Notes: generated by a model not told the origin, from the letters alone. Numbered from the stretch's first letter, positions 1 through 7,448 are shown. The stretch: 41,432 nucleotides of DNA from Burkholderia sp. USMB20 (GCF_000949135.2 NZ_JTAN02000007.1:1-41432), one strand, 5' to 3'. A program made the numbers and translations.

Positions 1-212
1 GAACCGGTCGCTCACTCAAAGCTGACAGGAATATGAATCACTTCATAAACCTGACTTACTTTAGTGTGAGACTCTTGATACTTTCGCTATCTGATCCGAG
101 GATCAGCTCGCTGCCATCAAGCGCCCACACTTATCGGCTGTTAATTTTTAAAGAGCATTTCTGCGAGAAACTTCGTGTTTCTCAGCAGCGCTGCGTTTTC
201 AGCAGCAGAGAA
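1..212 (-). other. rRNA operon leader, upstream of 16S (16S off the left edge)
   Basis: Read on the minus strand, this is the transcribed leader between promoter P2 and a 16S rRNA gene that would start just beyond position 1. It carries a boxA antitermination element and, after it, a stretch beginning ACAGCCGATAAGTGTGGGC. That resembles the order of the E. coli rrn leader (boxA, then a conserved GTGTGGGC block, then 16S). No part of the mature 16S sequence is visible, so the rRNA gene itself is inferred. Confidence 0.75.
149..157 (-). promoter_or_regulatory. boxA antitermination element of the rrn leader
   Basis: The minus strand reads TGCTCTTTA, the canonical rRNA boxA bound in RNA form by NusB/S10 to build the antitermination complex. 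It lies about 55 nt downstream of the predicted P2 start. Confidence 0.75.
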
Positions 213-217
213 GCGAG

Positions 218-246
218 ATTATCAACCGTTTTTTAAAACTCGTCAA
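218..246 (-). promoter_or_regulatory. rRNA promoter P2 (sigma-70 type)
   Basis: On the minus strand TTGACG (241-246) is separated by exactly 17 bp from GATAAT (218-223). The AT-rich stretch just upstream (about 247-265) could serve as an UP element for the alpha C-terminal domain. The predicted start is near 211, leading into the boxA-containing leader. Confidence 0.75.
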
Positions 247-380
247 CAACTTTTTTAACTACTTCGTTGCGACGACTGCGGTTTAAATTCGTATGCACTG
301 GAGTCGATAAAACCGACTTCAACAGTACCGCTTCCCTTCTTTCCCCCGCGCTGCGTTTCCGTTAGCGCGAAAGAGGCGTG

Positions 381-409
381 ATTCTAAGCACCTGCCCCGG
401 TCTCCGCAA
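381..409 (-). promoter_or_regulatory. rRNA promoter P1 (sigma-70 type)
   Basis: On the minus strand TTGCGG (404-409) is followed after 17 bp by TAGAAT (381-386), then a GC-rich stretch (CACGCCTC) of the kind found at stringently controlled promoters. An AT-rich tract (411-432) lies upstream of the -35. With P2 about 160 bp downstream this gives the usual tandem rrn arrangement. Apart from these two promoters, the gene-free stretch 213-548 shows nothing that I recognise. Confidence 0.7.
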
Positions 410-548
410 CCCCTTTTGTGAAATATTTTTGACGTGCTAGGCCGGGAGCGCGCTGCGCCGCCGCCGCGGTCATATATAAGCAACACGGCAGGAGCAGCCT
501 CGGTCGCCCGTGAACCGCCCCGCCGCAGCGAACTCAATCTTCTGTCGA

Positions 549-1082
549 TTACCGCCCAACCATCGCCCTCACCACGCCGTCCCGTCGAATCAGTCCGTGA
601 TACAGCGCCGCCGCGAAGTGCGCGAGGAACGTCAAGAAGAACAGATAGGCCAGCACGCGATGCGCAACCCGGAGCCAGGCGAACGCGACCGGATCAGCCG
701 CAACGATCGCCGGCAACTGCACGCCGCCGCCCAAGGTCACCGGATACCCGCCAGCCGACAGCATCGCCCACCCGATCAGCGGCATCGCCAGCATCAGCGC
801 ATACAGCACCAGATGCGACCCATGCGCGGCAATCTTCTGCCACCAAGGCAAATCCTCAGGCAACGCCGGCGGCTTCGACGACAGCCGCACCACGATCCGC
901 ACACACACCAGCACCAGCACGGCAATCCCCAGCGGCTTGTGCAACGCCACCAGGAAATCGTGCCGCCCGGAAACCGACGCCACCATTCCTACCCCGATGA
1001 ACAGCATCGCGACGATCATCGCGGCCATCACCCAGTGCAGCAGCCTCGCCGGCAAGCCAAACTTCGTAGCAGCCTTCATCAT
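549..1082 (-). CDS. Cytochrome b561 family protein
   Basis: A 177-residue integral inner-membrane di-heme b-type cytochrome that would pass electrons between the quinone pool and a periplasmic partner. Four hydrophobic helices are visible, with histidines at helix ends typical of PF01292 heme ligands (LLHWVMA near residue 15, LHKPLG near 47, AHGSHLVLY near 87, AHRVLAY near 140). Its start overlaps the stop of the upstream catalase-like gene by 4 bp (ATGA), so the two are probably translationally coupled. Catalase-like peroxidase plus b561 is a recurrent pair, which suggests that the cytochrome feeds electrons to the periplasmic heme protein. The substrate is unknown. Confidence 0.9.
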   Translation of the reverse strand: MMKAATKFGLPARLLHWVMAAMIVAMLFIGVGMVASVSGRHDFLVALHKPLGIAVLVLVCVRIVVRLSSKPPALPEDLPWWQKIAAHGSHLVLYALMLAMPLIGWAMLSAGGYPVTLGGGVQLPAIVAADPVAFAWLRVAHRVLAYLFFLTFLAHFAAALYHGLIRRDGVVRAMVGR

Positions 1083-2167
1083 CGTCCCTCCGCACTCAAT
1101 CGCGCCGCGCCGGCCACGCCGGCCTCTTCACTCGTCCTGCGCAGATACGAATCCGCATAAGCCGCCGACCGCGCCGCCAGCAACGGATCCCCCGACACCT
1201 GAATCCCCTGCGGCAGCACCGTCGGGTCGTAATTCACGTCCCGGCACGGCCCGCTGTCCTGCTGCTCCACGCGATCGAGCACGAGCGTGCCCGCGTCGAT
1301 CGTCATCCGCTGCGCGGGCCAGGTCTTCGTCGCGTCGTCCACCGGGTCGCCGGGTTCCGCCAGCGTGACCAGCAGCTTCCACTTCTGCGCGCCGTCCGCG
1401 ATGCGCCGCGTCAGGTCCTGCTGCAAAACGTTCGGATCCGCGGCCGTCGCGACGTCCCCGGCGCCCGCCGTCTGCTCCGGCACGACGCGCCACCGCACCG
1501 CCTGGCGCTTGCCGGTCGCATCGACGAAGTAGAACGCGTTCAGCCCGTAATAGCTTTCGGTGACGTAGCTCGCGCTCGGCTTCGCACCCTTCACCCAGGC
1601 GCGGAACGCGGCCGTCTCCGGATGCGCGCCGAAAAACGCCTTCACCTTCTCCGGATCGGGCTTGCCCGTCGCCGGATCCGGCCGGGTCGCGAGCAGTTGC
1701 GCGTAGAACGCCTTCGGCGTCGCCACCGGAAACACCGGCATCGCGTTCATCCCGGTCCGCCATTGCTGGCCGTCCGGTGCGGTGAGCTTCAGCGCGAGAC
1801 TGCGGATCGGCACGCTGCTGTCTGGCGCATACGGATTTCCGCCCGGCAGCGCAAAGCGGCCGACCACCGGCGTGCGCACCGCCTTGAAGAACGGCGCGAC
1901 CGAATACGCGCTCGCGGCGCCGTTGCCTTCGAAATAGCCGGTCACGCACACGCCCTTCGCGTGATTGCGCCGGAAACCCGGATGCTCGCCGCCGGCCGTC
2001 TGCAGCGCGTCGACGAGCCGGTGCGGGGTCAGACGCGCCGGCGCGAGCCAGCCGCCGACATACCCGAACGCCACGGCCACGCCGGCCACCGCGCCGCCGA
2101 TCACGGCCCAGCGCCACCATCCGCGCCCAGGCTCGCGCGGCGGTGAAGAAGAGGATGATTGCTTCAT
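1079..2167 (-). CDS. Catalase-related heme peroxidase, periplasmic (SrpA/KatN-like)
   Basis: A 362-residue protein with an N-terminal hydrophobic segment (about residues 19-40) that should anchor or export it, followed by a short catalase core. The RRNHAKGVCVTGYFEG stretch matches the catalase distal-histidine region, and RSAAYADSYLRR near residue 335 resembles the proximal heme-tyrosine region. It is well short of classical catalases (about 480 residues or more), as is usual for the SrpA-type subfamily, so it more likely acts as a peroxidase than an efficient catalase. It is the first gene of a two-gene operon with cytochrome b561 and is driven by the left-facing ECF-type promoter. Confidence 0.88.
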   Translation of the reverse strand: MKQSSSSSPPREPGRGWWRWAVIGGAVAGVAVAFGYVGGWLAPARLTPHRLVDALQTAGGEHPGFRRNHAKGVCVTGYFEGNGAASAYSVAPFFKAVRTPVVGRFALPGGNPYAPDSSVPIRSLALKLTAPDGQQWRTGMNAMPVFPVATPKAFYAQLLATRPDPATGKPDPEKVKAFFGAHPETAAFRAWVKGAKPSASYVTESYYGLNAFYFVDATGKRQAVRWRVVPEQTAGAGDVATAADPNVLQQDLTRRIADGAQKWKLLVTLAEPGDPVDDATKTWPAQRMTIDAGTLVLDRVEQQDSGPCRDVNYDPTVLPQGIQVSGDPLLAARSAAYADSYLRRTSEEAGVAGAARLSAEGR

Positions 2168-2205
2168 GGATGCACTCCCGATCGTCAGATCATTGTCGAA
2201 CGCGT

Positions 2206-2288
2206 GTAGGACGCCACCCGCGCCGCTTTATTCCATGAGGAAATTTTTCGTATGCTGACGGAATAAGCGGCGCCGACCGGCGTCCTAC
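2206..2288. promoter_or_regulatory. Divergent, near-palindromic pair of ECF sigma promoters
   Basis: Each arm is 29 bp and reads GGAATA, 15 bp, CGTCCTAC. The right-facing copy is 2260-2288 (-35 at 2260-2265, -10 element at 2281-2288). The left-facing copy, on the minus strand, is 2234-2206. The two share GGAATAA, GCGGCG and GGCGTCCTAC and are separated by 25 bp (2235-2259). GGAAT...CGTC is a typical ECF -35/-10 pair. The arms end about the same distance from the catalase-like start (2167) and the sigma start (2326), so the sigma factor probably drives itself and the catalase/b561 operon. Confidence 0.8.
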
Positions 2289-2325
2289 GCGGCATCTCCA
2301 CGCTTATCGGCTCGCGCCCCCGGCC

Positions 2326-2844
2326 ATGCCCTCAAACGCCCCCGACGACGACGCATTGCGCGAACTCATCCCCAGGCTGCGACGCTTCGCGCTCTGGCTG
2401 GCACGTGATGTCCACGCGGCCGACGATCTCGTCCAGTCGACGCTCGAGCGCGCGCTGTCGCGCTGGGCGAGCCGCCGCGACGACGCGTCGCTGCGCAGTT
2501 GGCTCTTCACGATCCTTTACCGGCAATTTCTCGACGGCAAGCGCAGCGCGAAGCGCTATGCGTGGCTGCTCGGCCGCATTCGCGACGACGACGAAGCGCA
2601 CTGGCCGTCCGCCGAACGCGAGGTGGCCGCACGCGCGACGCTCGAAGCGTTCGGCCGTTTGTCCGACGAGCAGCGCAGCCTGCTGCTGCTCGTCGCGGTC
2701 GAGGGCTTCACGTATCGGGAAGTCGCCGACCTGCTCGACGTGCCGATCGGCACCGTGATGTCGCGACTCTCCCGCGCCCGCCAGGCGCTGCGCCAGCTCA
2801 GCGACGGCGAGCTTCCCACTCCTTCTCTCCGTTTGATGAAATGA
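2326..2844 (+). CDS. ECF-type RNA polymerase sigma factor
   Basis: A 172-residue group IV sigma factor. Region 2 is visible at about residues 12-75 (ADDLVQSTLERAL), and region 4 at about 110-160 has the helix-turn-helix YREVADLLDVPIGTVMSRL. It would direct RNA polymerase to the GGAATA/CGTC promoters just upstream, giving autoregulation and control of the divergent catalase/b561 operon. Its stop overlaps the anti-sigma start (ATGA at 2841-2844). The start at 2326 has no clear Shine-Dalgarno sequence. The inducing signal is not evident; oxidants are a reasonable guess from the target genes. Confidence 0.92.
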   Translation: MPSNAPDDDALRELIPRLRRFALWLARDVHAADDLVQSTLERALSRWASRRDDASLRSWLFTILYRQFLDGKRSAKRYAWLLGRIRDDDEAHWPSAEREVAARATLEAFGRLSDEQRSLLLLVAVEGFTYREVADLLDVPIGTVMSRLSRARQALRQLSDGELPTPSLRLMK

Positions 2845-3602
2845 ATACGCTCCGTCCCGACGAACACGATCTCCAGGCCTATGTCGACGGCCAGCTCGAC
2901 GACGATGCGCGTGCCGCGGTCGAGCGATATCTCGCGCTGCATCCGGAGAGTGCGGAACAGGTGAAGCAATGGCAGCAGGATGCGCAGCGGTTGCGGGCCG
3001 CGCTCGAAGGCGTGCGGATGCCTGGCGAGAATCCTGCGCTGGATCCGGCGGCGATTCGTGCGAAGCGTGCGGAGCGCTCGCGGGTGCGGTTCGCGATGGC
3101 GGCTTCGTTCGTGTTCTGTATCGGGCTCGGGACGTTCGGTGGGTGGCAAGCGCGCGGGTGGAACGCGGCGCCGCCGATTGCGCCGATGAGCGATGCGGTC
3201 GAGGCTTACCGGATGATGGTGGTCGATCAAACCGCGAAGGTGGATTTCCGGCCGAACGGTGCGGGCGATTTGCAGGGGTGGCTCACCCGCCGCGTCGGGG
3301 CATCGGCGAGGCTGCCGGATTTGAGTGCGGCGGGGTTCAGGCCGGTCGGCGGACGGTTGTTTACGACGGACAGTGGGGCCACGGCCGCGATGGTGCTCTA
3401 TGAGGACGACGCCGGGCGGACGCTGAGCTTCTATCTCCGGCCCGCGGAATCGAAACATCGGCTGCTGCCGGCCGGGCAACGCGTGGATGGGTCGTTGCTG
3501 GCGCGGTATGGGTCGGTGAATGGGCTCAACTTCGCGGTGGTCGGGCCTGTGGATAGTCTTGGTGAGCACGCGGTCGTGAGGGCGCTCGATCAGCAGATTT
3601 GA
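2841..3602 (+). CDS. Membrane anti-sigma factor
   Basis: A 253-residue protein with a cytoplasmic N-terminal helical region (HDLQAYVDGQLDDDARAAVERYL, about residues 9-31) typical of anti-sigma domains, one transmembrane helix (about 84-102) and a periplasmic C-terminal domain of about 150 residues. I see no HxxxCxxC zinc motif, so it is not a canonical ZAS protein. It overlaps the sigma gene by 4 bp, which supports co-translation of an inhibitor with its sigma factor. It probably sequesters the sigma at the membrane until a periplasmic signal arrives. Its 3' end carries a chance CTGTGGATA string that resembles the DnaA-type sites in the region that follows. Confidence 0.85.
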   Translation: MNTLRPDEHDLQAYVDGQLDDDARAAVERYLALHPESAEQVKQWQQDAQRLRAALEGVRMPGENPALDPAAIRAKRAERSRVRFAMAASFVFCIGLGTFGGWQARGWNAAPPIAPMSDAVEAYRMMVVDQTAKVDFRPNGAGDLQGWLTRRVGASARLPDLSAAGFRPVGGRLFTTDSGATAAMVLYEDDAGRTLSFYLRPAESKHRLLPAGQRVDGSLLARYGSVNGLNFAVVGPVDSLGEHAVVRALDQQI

Positions 3603-3703
3603 GCTGGACGATATGCTGTCCGTTGGTGGCTGTTGTGCGCTGACTGCGGTCCGGCCGATGCGGTTCGACAAGCCTGAAAGCACTCACGTTCACCGTTCGG
3701 GGT

Positions 3704-4063
3704 CACAGCGTTTAAATTCGCTTTCGTGGTGGTTGTCCACACCGCGAACCTCGTCGCGGTGCGTTCCCGGATGGGTAGACCCACTTCGGTTCCGACGTCA
3801 CAGGGTTTGGCGCCTTCTGGACGCAGGATATCCACATCGGCCGCAGCGGCTCGGCATGCCGTCTCTGGTTGAATCACTCACCTTCGGCCCGCACAGCAAT
3901 TCGAGTGTCTTTGGGTCGCGATATCCACATCGCCCTCGCCGAGCTGGTACACAGGATTTCGATTCGGCCGCTCACGGGTTGTTCCCATGCGCGTGAGCGC
4001 TTCGAATCAATGTATCCCGGGGGCACACAGCGTTCCTGATTGTTTGCGTGCCGGTTGTCCACT
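3704..4063 (+). repeat. Five degenerate repeats, CACAG plus a DnaA-like box at +29
   Basis: Units start at 3704, 3799, 3892, 3950 and 4026. Each begins CACAG[CG][AG][AT]T, or nearly so. Each has a DnaA-like 9-mer starting exactly 29 bp after the first C: TTGTCCACA, ATATCCACA, ATATCCACA, TTGTTCCCA and TTGTCCACT. Unit spacings are 95, 93, 58 and 76 bp. The sequence between is mostly not conserved, apart from G-rich positions just before the box. Units 2 and 3 share the 13-mer GATATCCACATCG. Confidence 0.75.
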
Positions 4064-4409
4064 CGCGACAATCGGGCGCTACGGCCGCACGGACTCCAGC
4101 GTCGTGTCGTACGACGGTGGCGTGGTCGTCATAACGGACCTTGTGCAGCCGCATCGGTCATGAGCACCCACGACGCAGCCAGCAATATCGATCACCAGCA
4201 TCTCATTGACGGGAGCCTTCATCGATCGCCGGGATCGAACTTCACGTTGAATCGCTCGCCCTTGAACCGACAACGATCCCGAACCCCGGCGATTCTACAG
4301 ATACGAGCGTTCGAGCTGGTCGCGGGCTTCGGCTTCGCTTGATCCATCCACCGCACGCAGTGCATATCCCGCCCGGATCACAGTCGGCGGACTGTGCTTA
4401 TCCAAAGGT

Positions 4410-4447
4410 GTTAACAGAGTTCGTATATATACGTAGTGATAGTTAAC
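4410..4447. repeat. AT-rich palindrome between two GTTAAC sites
   Basis: GTTAAC occurs at 4410-4415 and 4442-4447. Between them lies the perfect 12-bp palindrome CGTATATATACG (4422-4433). This is the most AT-rich stretch of the gene-free region and sits next to TTATCCAAA (4398) and TTATCCACT (4464). It could be a duplex-unwinding element. GTTAAC also fits the GTWWAC methylation motif that I remember from B. cenocepacia. Confidence 0.6.
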
Positions 4448-4678
4448 AAGCCCGCAGCCTCACAGTGGATAACTTCCGTAACGCCCTGAATTTTCAGCAC
4501 GAAGTGGAATGCATAACCACAGGCGATGCACAGGAAAATCGCTGTGCATCACAGAACAACTTTCCGTCGATTCACAGTCGCGCCGACATATCCTCAATCG
4601 TTCCACTGTGAATCCAGAGGCTTGCCGGACGGTTATCCATAGCGCGCTGTGGATAAGTTGCAGCGCCAGTCCGCCCCG

Positions 4679-5017
4679 CTATCGAACCATGGCAATCAGA
4701 TACAGCCCGCCGAGGATCATCGCGACGCCTCCCCATTGCGCATACGACACGCGCTCGCCGAAGAACACGATTCCGGCCAGAAAGACGAGTGCGAACGTAA
4801 GCGCGGTAAACGGATACACGACGGTGAGCCCGGTCTTGCTCAAAGCGAAGATCCAGAGCACCGTGCTTGCGCCGTAGCAGAGCAACCCGAGCGCGACCCA
4901 CGCATTGATGAATTCGGTCAATGCATGGCGGCCGTCGGCACCGATCTTGAACGCGACCTGACCGGTTGCCGCGAGGAACACGCCGGCCAGAATGAGCACG
5001 TAGATGGACGGTTTCAC
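4679..5017 (-). CDS. Small EamA/SMR-type membrane protein (ArnE-like flippase candidate)
   Basis: A 112-residue protein with four predicted transmembrane helices (about residues 4-22, 36-56, 62-82 and 88-110), including FGERVSYAQWGGVAMILGG near the C terminus, typical of EamA/SMR half-transporters. The open frame extends upstream, but the GTG at 5017 is preferred: it overlaps the methyltransferase stop as GTGA and begins directly before the first helix. As the last gene of a glycosyltransferase cluster it may flip a polyprenyl-phosphate sugar, as ArnE/ArnF do. A multidrug SMR pump is less likely from the context. Confidence 0.75.
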   Translation of the reverse strand: MKPSIYVLILAGVFLAATGQVAFKIGADGRHALTEFINAWVALGLLCYGASTVLWIFALSKTGLTVVYPFTALTFALVFLAGIVFFGERVSYAQWGGVAMILGGLYLIAMVR

Positions 5018-5802
5018 CGGTGTTCCTCGTGGAGCTTCAATCGGTTGGCGACCCTGCGGCTCTTCAGCATGGCGATGCCGGTTTTTACGCGCACCGGCGG
5101 CCAGCGCAGCAGGAACTTGCGTGCCTTGTAGCCGGGCGGCGACACGTCCGGTATGCCCGAACGGCTGTCGACGCGGTGTTGTCCGATCGCGTCCGGCAGC
5201 CGTTCCGCTTCGTCGGCGGCAACGAAAAAGAGCAGGTTGTAGCGGTACCACGGCTCGATGCGCATGTCTGCGGCGATTATCGGCCGGACGAAATCGAACA
5301 GCTGGTAGCCGTGGCGCGCGAACAGGTCACGCCAGAATTCGTAGCGCTGTTCGTTGATGTGGTTCTCGCCACCCTGGCCAGGCACGGCGGCGGAAAACAG
5401 CACGCGCTTGCCGTGCCGGACGAGATTGTCGACGAGTGCCTCGCTGGATGCCTTTGGCACGTGCTCGCCGACTTCGAGGCACTGGACGAGATCGAACGAT
5501 CGCCCGAGATCGAAGCGCTTCGAAATATCGGCCGGTACGAAATGGGTGGGGTCGATCATCAGCACCGAACGATCGACATAGTCGCCGTCGATGCCGGTGA
5601 TGTCCTGCACGCCGAGCTGGCGATGCACGCTTAGCCATGCTCCGGCACCGCAACCGACGTCGAGGATACTCGCAGGCTTCAGCAGCGCGTTGACGCCGGG
5701 CAGCACGCCATGCGCCGACCGCGCCGATCCCTCGCGCTGGTACCGGTAGAAGATCTCGTCATACGAGCGCGGCGTATCGTCCGCGATGAATCCAGGTGAC
5801 AT
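5014..5802 (-). CDS. SAM-dependent methyltransferase (class I)
   Basis: A 262-residue protein. The SAM-binding motif I is ILDVGCGAGAW near residue 50, an acidic motif II follows (ITGIDGDYVD), and DLVQCLEVGEHVP serves as motif IV. The start at 5802 is supported by GGGAG seven bases upstream; the longer upstream frame is low-complexity and unconvincing. It sits between a polytopic membrane protein and the SMR-type protein, in a cluster with a family-2 glycosyltransferase. It therefore probably methylates a sugar or a lipid-linked intermediate. The substrate is not identifiable from sequence. Confidence 0.85.
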   Translation of the reverse strand: MSPGFIADDTPRSYDEIFYRYQREGSARSAHGVLPGVNALLKPASILDVGCGAGAWLSVHRQLGVQDITGIDGDYVDRSVLMIDPTHFVPADISKRFDLGRSFDLVQCLEVGEHVPKASSEALVDNLVRHGKRVLFSAAVPGQGGENHINEQRYEFWRDLFARHGYQLFDFVRPIIAADMRIEPWYRYNLLFFVAADEAERLPDAIGQHRVDSRSGIPDVSPPGYKARKFLLRWPPVRVKTGIAMLKSRRVANRLKLHEEHR

Positions 5803-5873
5803 CGCAATCTCCCGATGGCGCGATCGGTGCACGACGTGGCGCGACGCATCGCACCGCATGCGACGCAGTGCAA

Positions 5874-7448
5874 TCAATCGCCACGACAAGCCTGCTTCTC
5901 GTACACCGACCATTCGCCCGCCGTCTTCACGCGCACGACGCGACAGTCCGGATTGGCGAAAAACGTGTCCGGCAGCGGCGTCTCGGCGCGGACGATGAAA
6001 TAACGGTACAGGCGCCCCTGGTGTCGCTGCCAGTTGAAGTGCCGGTACAGCGGCAACGGCGAAACGTCGGACGGCCCGACACCGGGCAGCCGGTCGAGCC
6101 GAAAGCGGACGATCTGCGGCGGAAATCGCGCGGCATTGAAATCGACGAATCCGCGGTGCTCGGCCTGATACCAGAGCGCGAAGTTCTCGTAGGCATACGG
6201 GTTGCCGGCAGCCGGGCTCGTCCTGTCGACGATGATCGCAAGGCCGCGCTGCGCGGGTTCGATCGCGTTGGCAACCACGTCGAAATCAGCGCTCTCGTCG
6301 GCGAAGCGCAGCGCGCGGACACCTTGCTGAACGACGAAACCGGCGCAGATCACGGCAAGGAGCAGTTGCGTCGTCAGCGCAAGCCGTGGGATCCGTCGGC
6401 CTGGTTCCGCCGGTGCGGGCGCCCGGAACATCAGCGCATAAAACGGAAACAGGAACAGCGCAAAGCGCGGATACAGGAAAAACGTGTTGATCGCGAACAG
6501 CGGCACGGTAAACCAGACGATGGTCACGATGATTGCCGGTACATAGGCGGCGACTTGCCGGTTCGGTTTCGATGCCATCACGAACGGTGCGGCAGCGATC
6601 AGCAGGAATGCCAGCAGCGAACGGCTGTCGCCGGCGACACCCCACGGATAGAGCACGGCCGCGAACACGCGCACGACCGGGCTGATCCCCCACATCACGG
6701 TGAACGGATACATCGGCGTCAGATCGACGTCACGATGCAACGCCGCGTACAGCACGGTGACGGGGGCGAGGATCGCATACGGCCACGAGGCGAGCAGCAC
6801 GCGCGGCAACATGCTGGTCGTGCGCAGGCGCACGAGCAGGAACAGCACGCCGATCGCGTTCGCGAACACGAAGAGTAGTCCGTGCGAGAAAAACAGCGCG
6901 AGATTCACGAGCACCAGCATTGCGCCGCGGCGGGCTGTCGGCCGCCCGGCATAGTCGAGCGCGAGCGCCAGGAAGATCATCGCGACCGGTACGGCGACGA
7001 GGTACGAGTAGAAACCGAACTCGTATGCGAAGCCGAAGAATCCGGGCACGCACAGCCAGTCGAGGCGCGGGTCCGTACCGAGACGCCGGCGCAGCGCGAG
7101 GTACGCGGCGACGAAACCATAGAACGACAGGGTCAGCATGACCTTGAACGCAGCCGCGACGGGCATCACGAACGAAAGCAGCGCTGCCGCGCCATAGCCG
7201 AGCAGGTAGGGCGTAAACAGATTGATCCGCAGCAATGGCGCCCATGGCGACTGGCCGCGCAGCATGTCGCGCAGCGTGGCGACCTGCGCCGCATGCTGCG
7301 GAAGATCGACCATCGGCGGGTGCGGCGCGAGCCAGAACAGCAGGCCGGCGGCGGCGACCGTCGCAACGAACAATGCGCGCAACGTGCGATCGGCTGTGCG
7401 ATATGGCCACGCACGCGGCAAGCGGCCGCTTACCGTGCTGTCATCCAT
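5874..7448 (-). CDS. Polytopic membrane protein, probable GT-C type glycosyltransferase
   Basis: A 524-residue protein with about ten or more hydrophobic helices over residues 25-390, then a soluble C-terminal domain of about 130 residues. The first extracytoplasmic loop contains PPMVDLPQHAAQ, with an acidic residue where GT-C enzymes carry their catalytic Asp/Glu. In context (a polyprenyl-phosphate sugar synthase upstream, a possible flippase downstream) it would transfer a lipid-linked sugar to an acceptor on the periplasmic face. I do not recognise the exact family and the acceptor is unknown. The preceding glycosyltransferase gene ends 75 bp upstream, so they are probably co-transcribed. 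Confidence 0.7.
   Translation of the reverse strand: MDDSTVSGRLPRAWPYRTADRTLRALFVATVAAAGLLFWLAPHPPMVDLPQHAAQVATLRDMLRGQSPWAPLLRINLFTPYLLGYGAAALLSFVMPVAAAFKVMLTLSFYGFVAAYLALRRRLGTDPRLDWLCVPGFFGFAYEFGFYSYLVAVPVAMIFLALALDYAGRPTARRGAMLVLVNLALFFSHGLLFVFANAIGVLFLLVRLRTTSMLPRVLLASWPYAILAPVTVLYAALHRDVDLTPMYPFTVMWGISPVVRVFAAVLYPWGVAGDSRSLLAFLLIAAAPFVMASKPNRQVAAYVPAIIVTIVWFTVPLFAINTFFLYPRFALFLFPFYALMFRAPAPAEPGRRIPRLALTTQLLLAVICAGFVVQQGVRALRFADESADFDVVANAIEPAQRGLAIIVDRTSPAAGNPYAYENFALWYQAEHRGFVDFNAARFPPQIVRFRLDRLPGVGPSDVSPLPLYRHFNWQRHQGRLYRYFIVRAETPLPDTFFANPDCRVVRVKTAGEWSVYEKQACRGD

Larger units (their letters stand above)
3603..4678. other. Gene-free DnaA-box/CACAG-rich region (candidate origin or DnaA reservoir)
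   Basis: No credible gene is present and GC content is visibly lower than in the flanks. DnaA-box-like 9-mers: TTGTCCACA (3733), ATATCCACA (3828 and 3921), TTGTCCACT (4055), TTATCCAAA (4398), TTATCCACT on minus (4464-4472), TGATGCACA on minus (4543-4551), TTATCCATA (4633), and a perfect TTATCCACA on minus (4648-4656). CACAG on plus begins at 3704, 3799, 3892, 3950, 4026, 4379, 4461, 4518, 4529, 4550 and 4573; on minus it spans from 4392, 4542, 4606 and 4647. Two GTTAAC sites flank an AT-rich palindrome. This is an oriC-like layout, although dnaA is not in the window. A DnaA-titrating locus is the main alternative. Confidence 0.7.

Noticed and set aside
3613-3996. 127-codon open frame in the DnaA-box region
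   Set aside because: No recognisable motifs, no ribosome site and irregular codon-position bias; the region is better explained by repeats and boxes.
3704-4063. CRISPR array
   Set aside because: The repeats share only a pentamer and a 9-mer at fixed distance, unit spacing varies and no cas genes are near.
4509-4877. 122-codon open frame running from the box region into the SMR-type gene
   Set aside because: It overlaps the SMR-type gene antisense and has no protein features.
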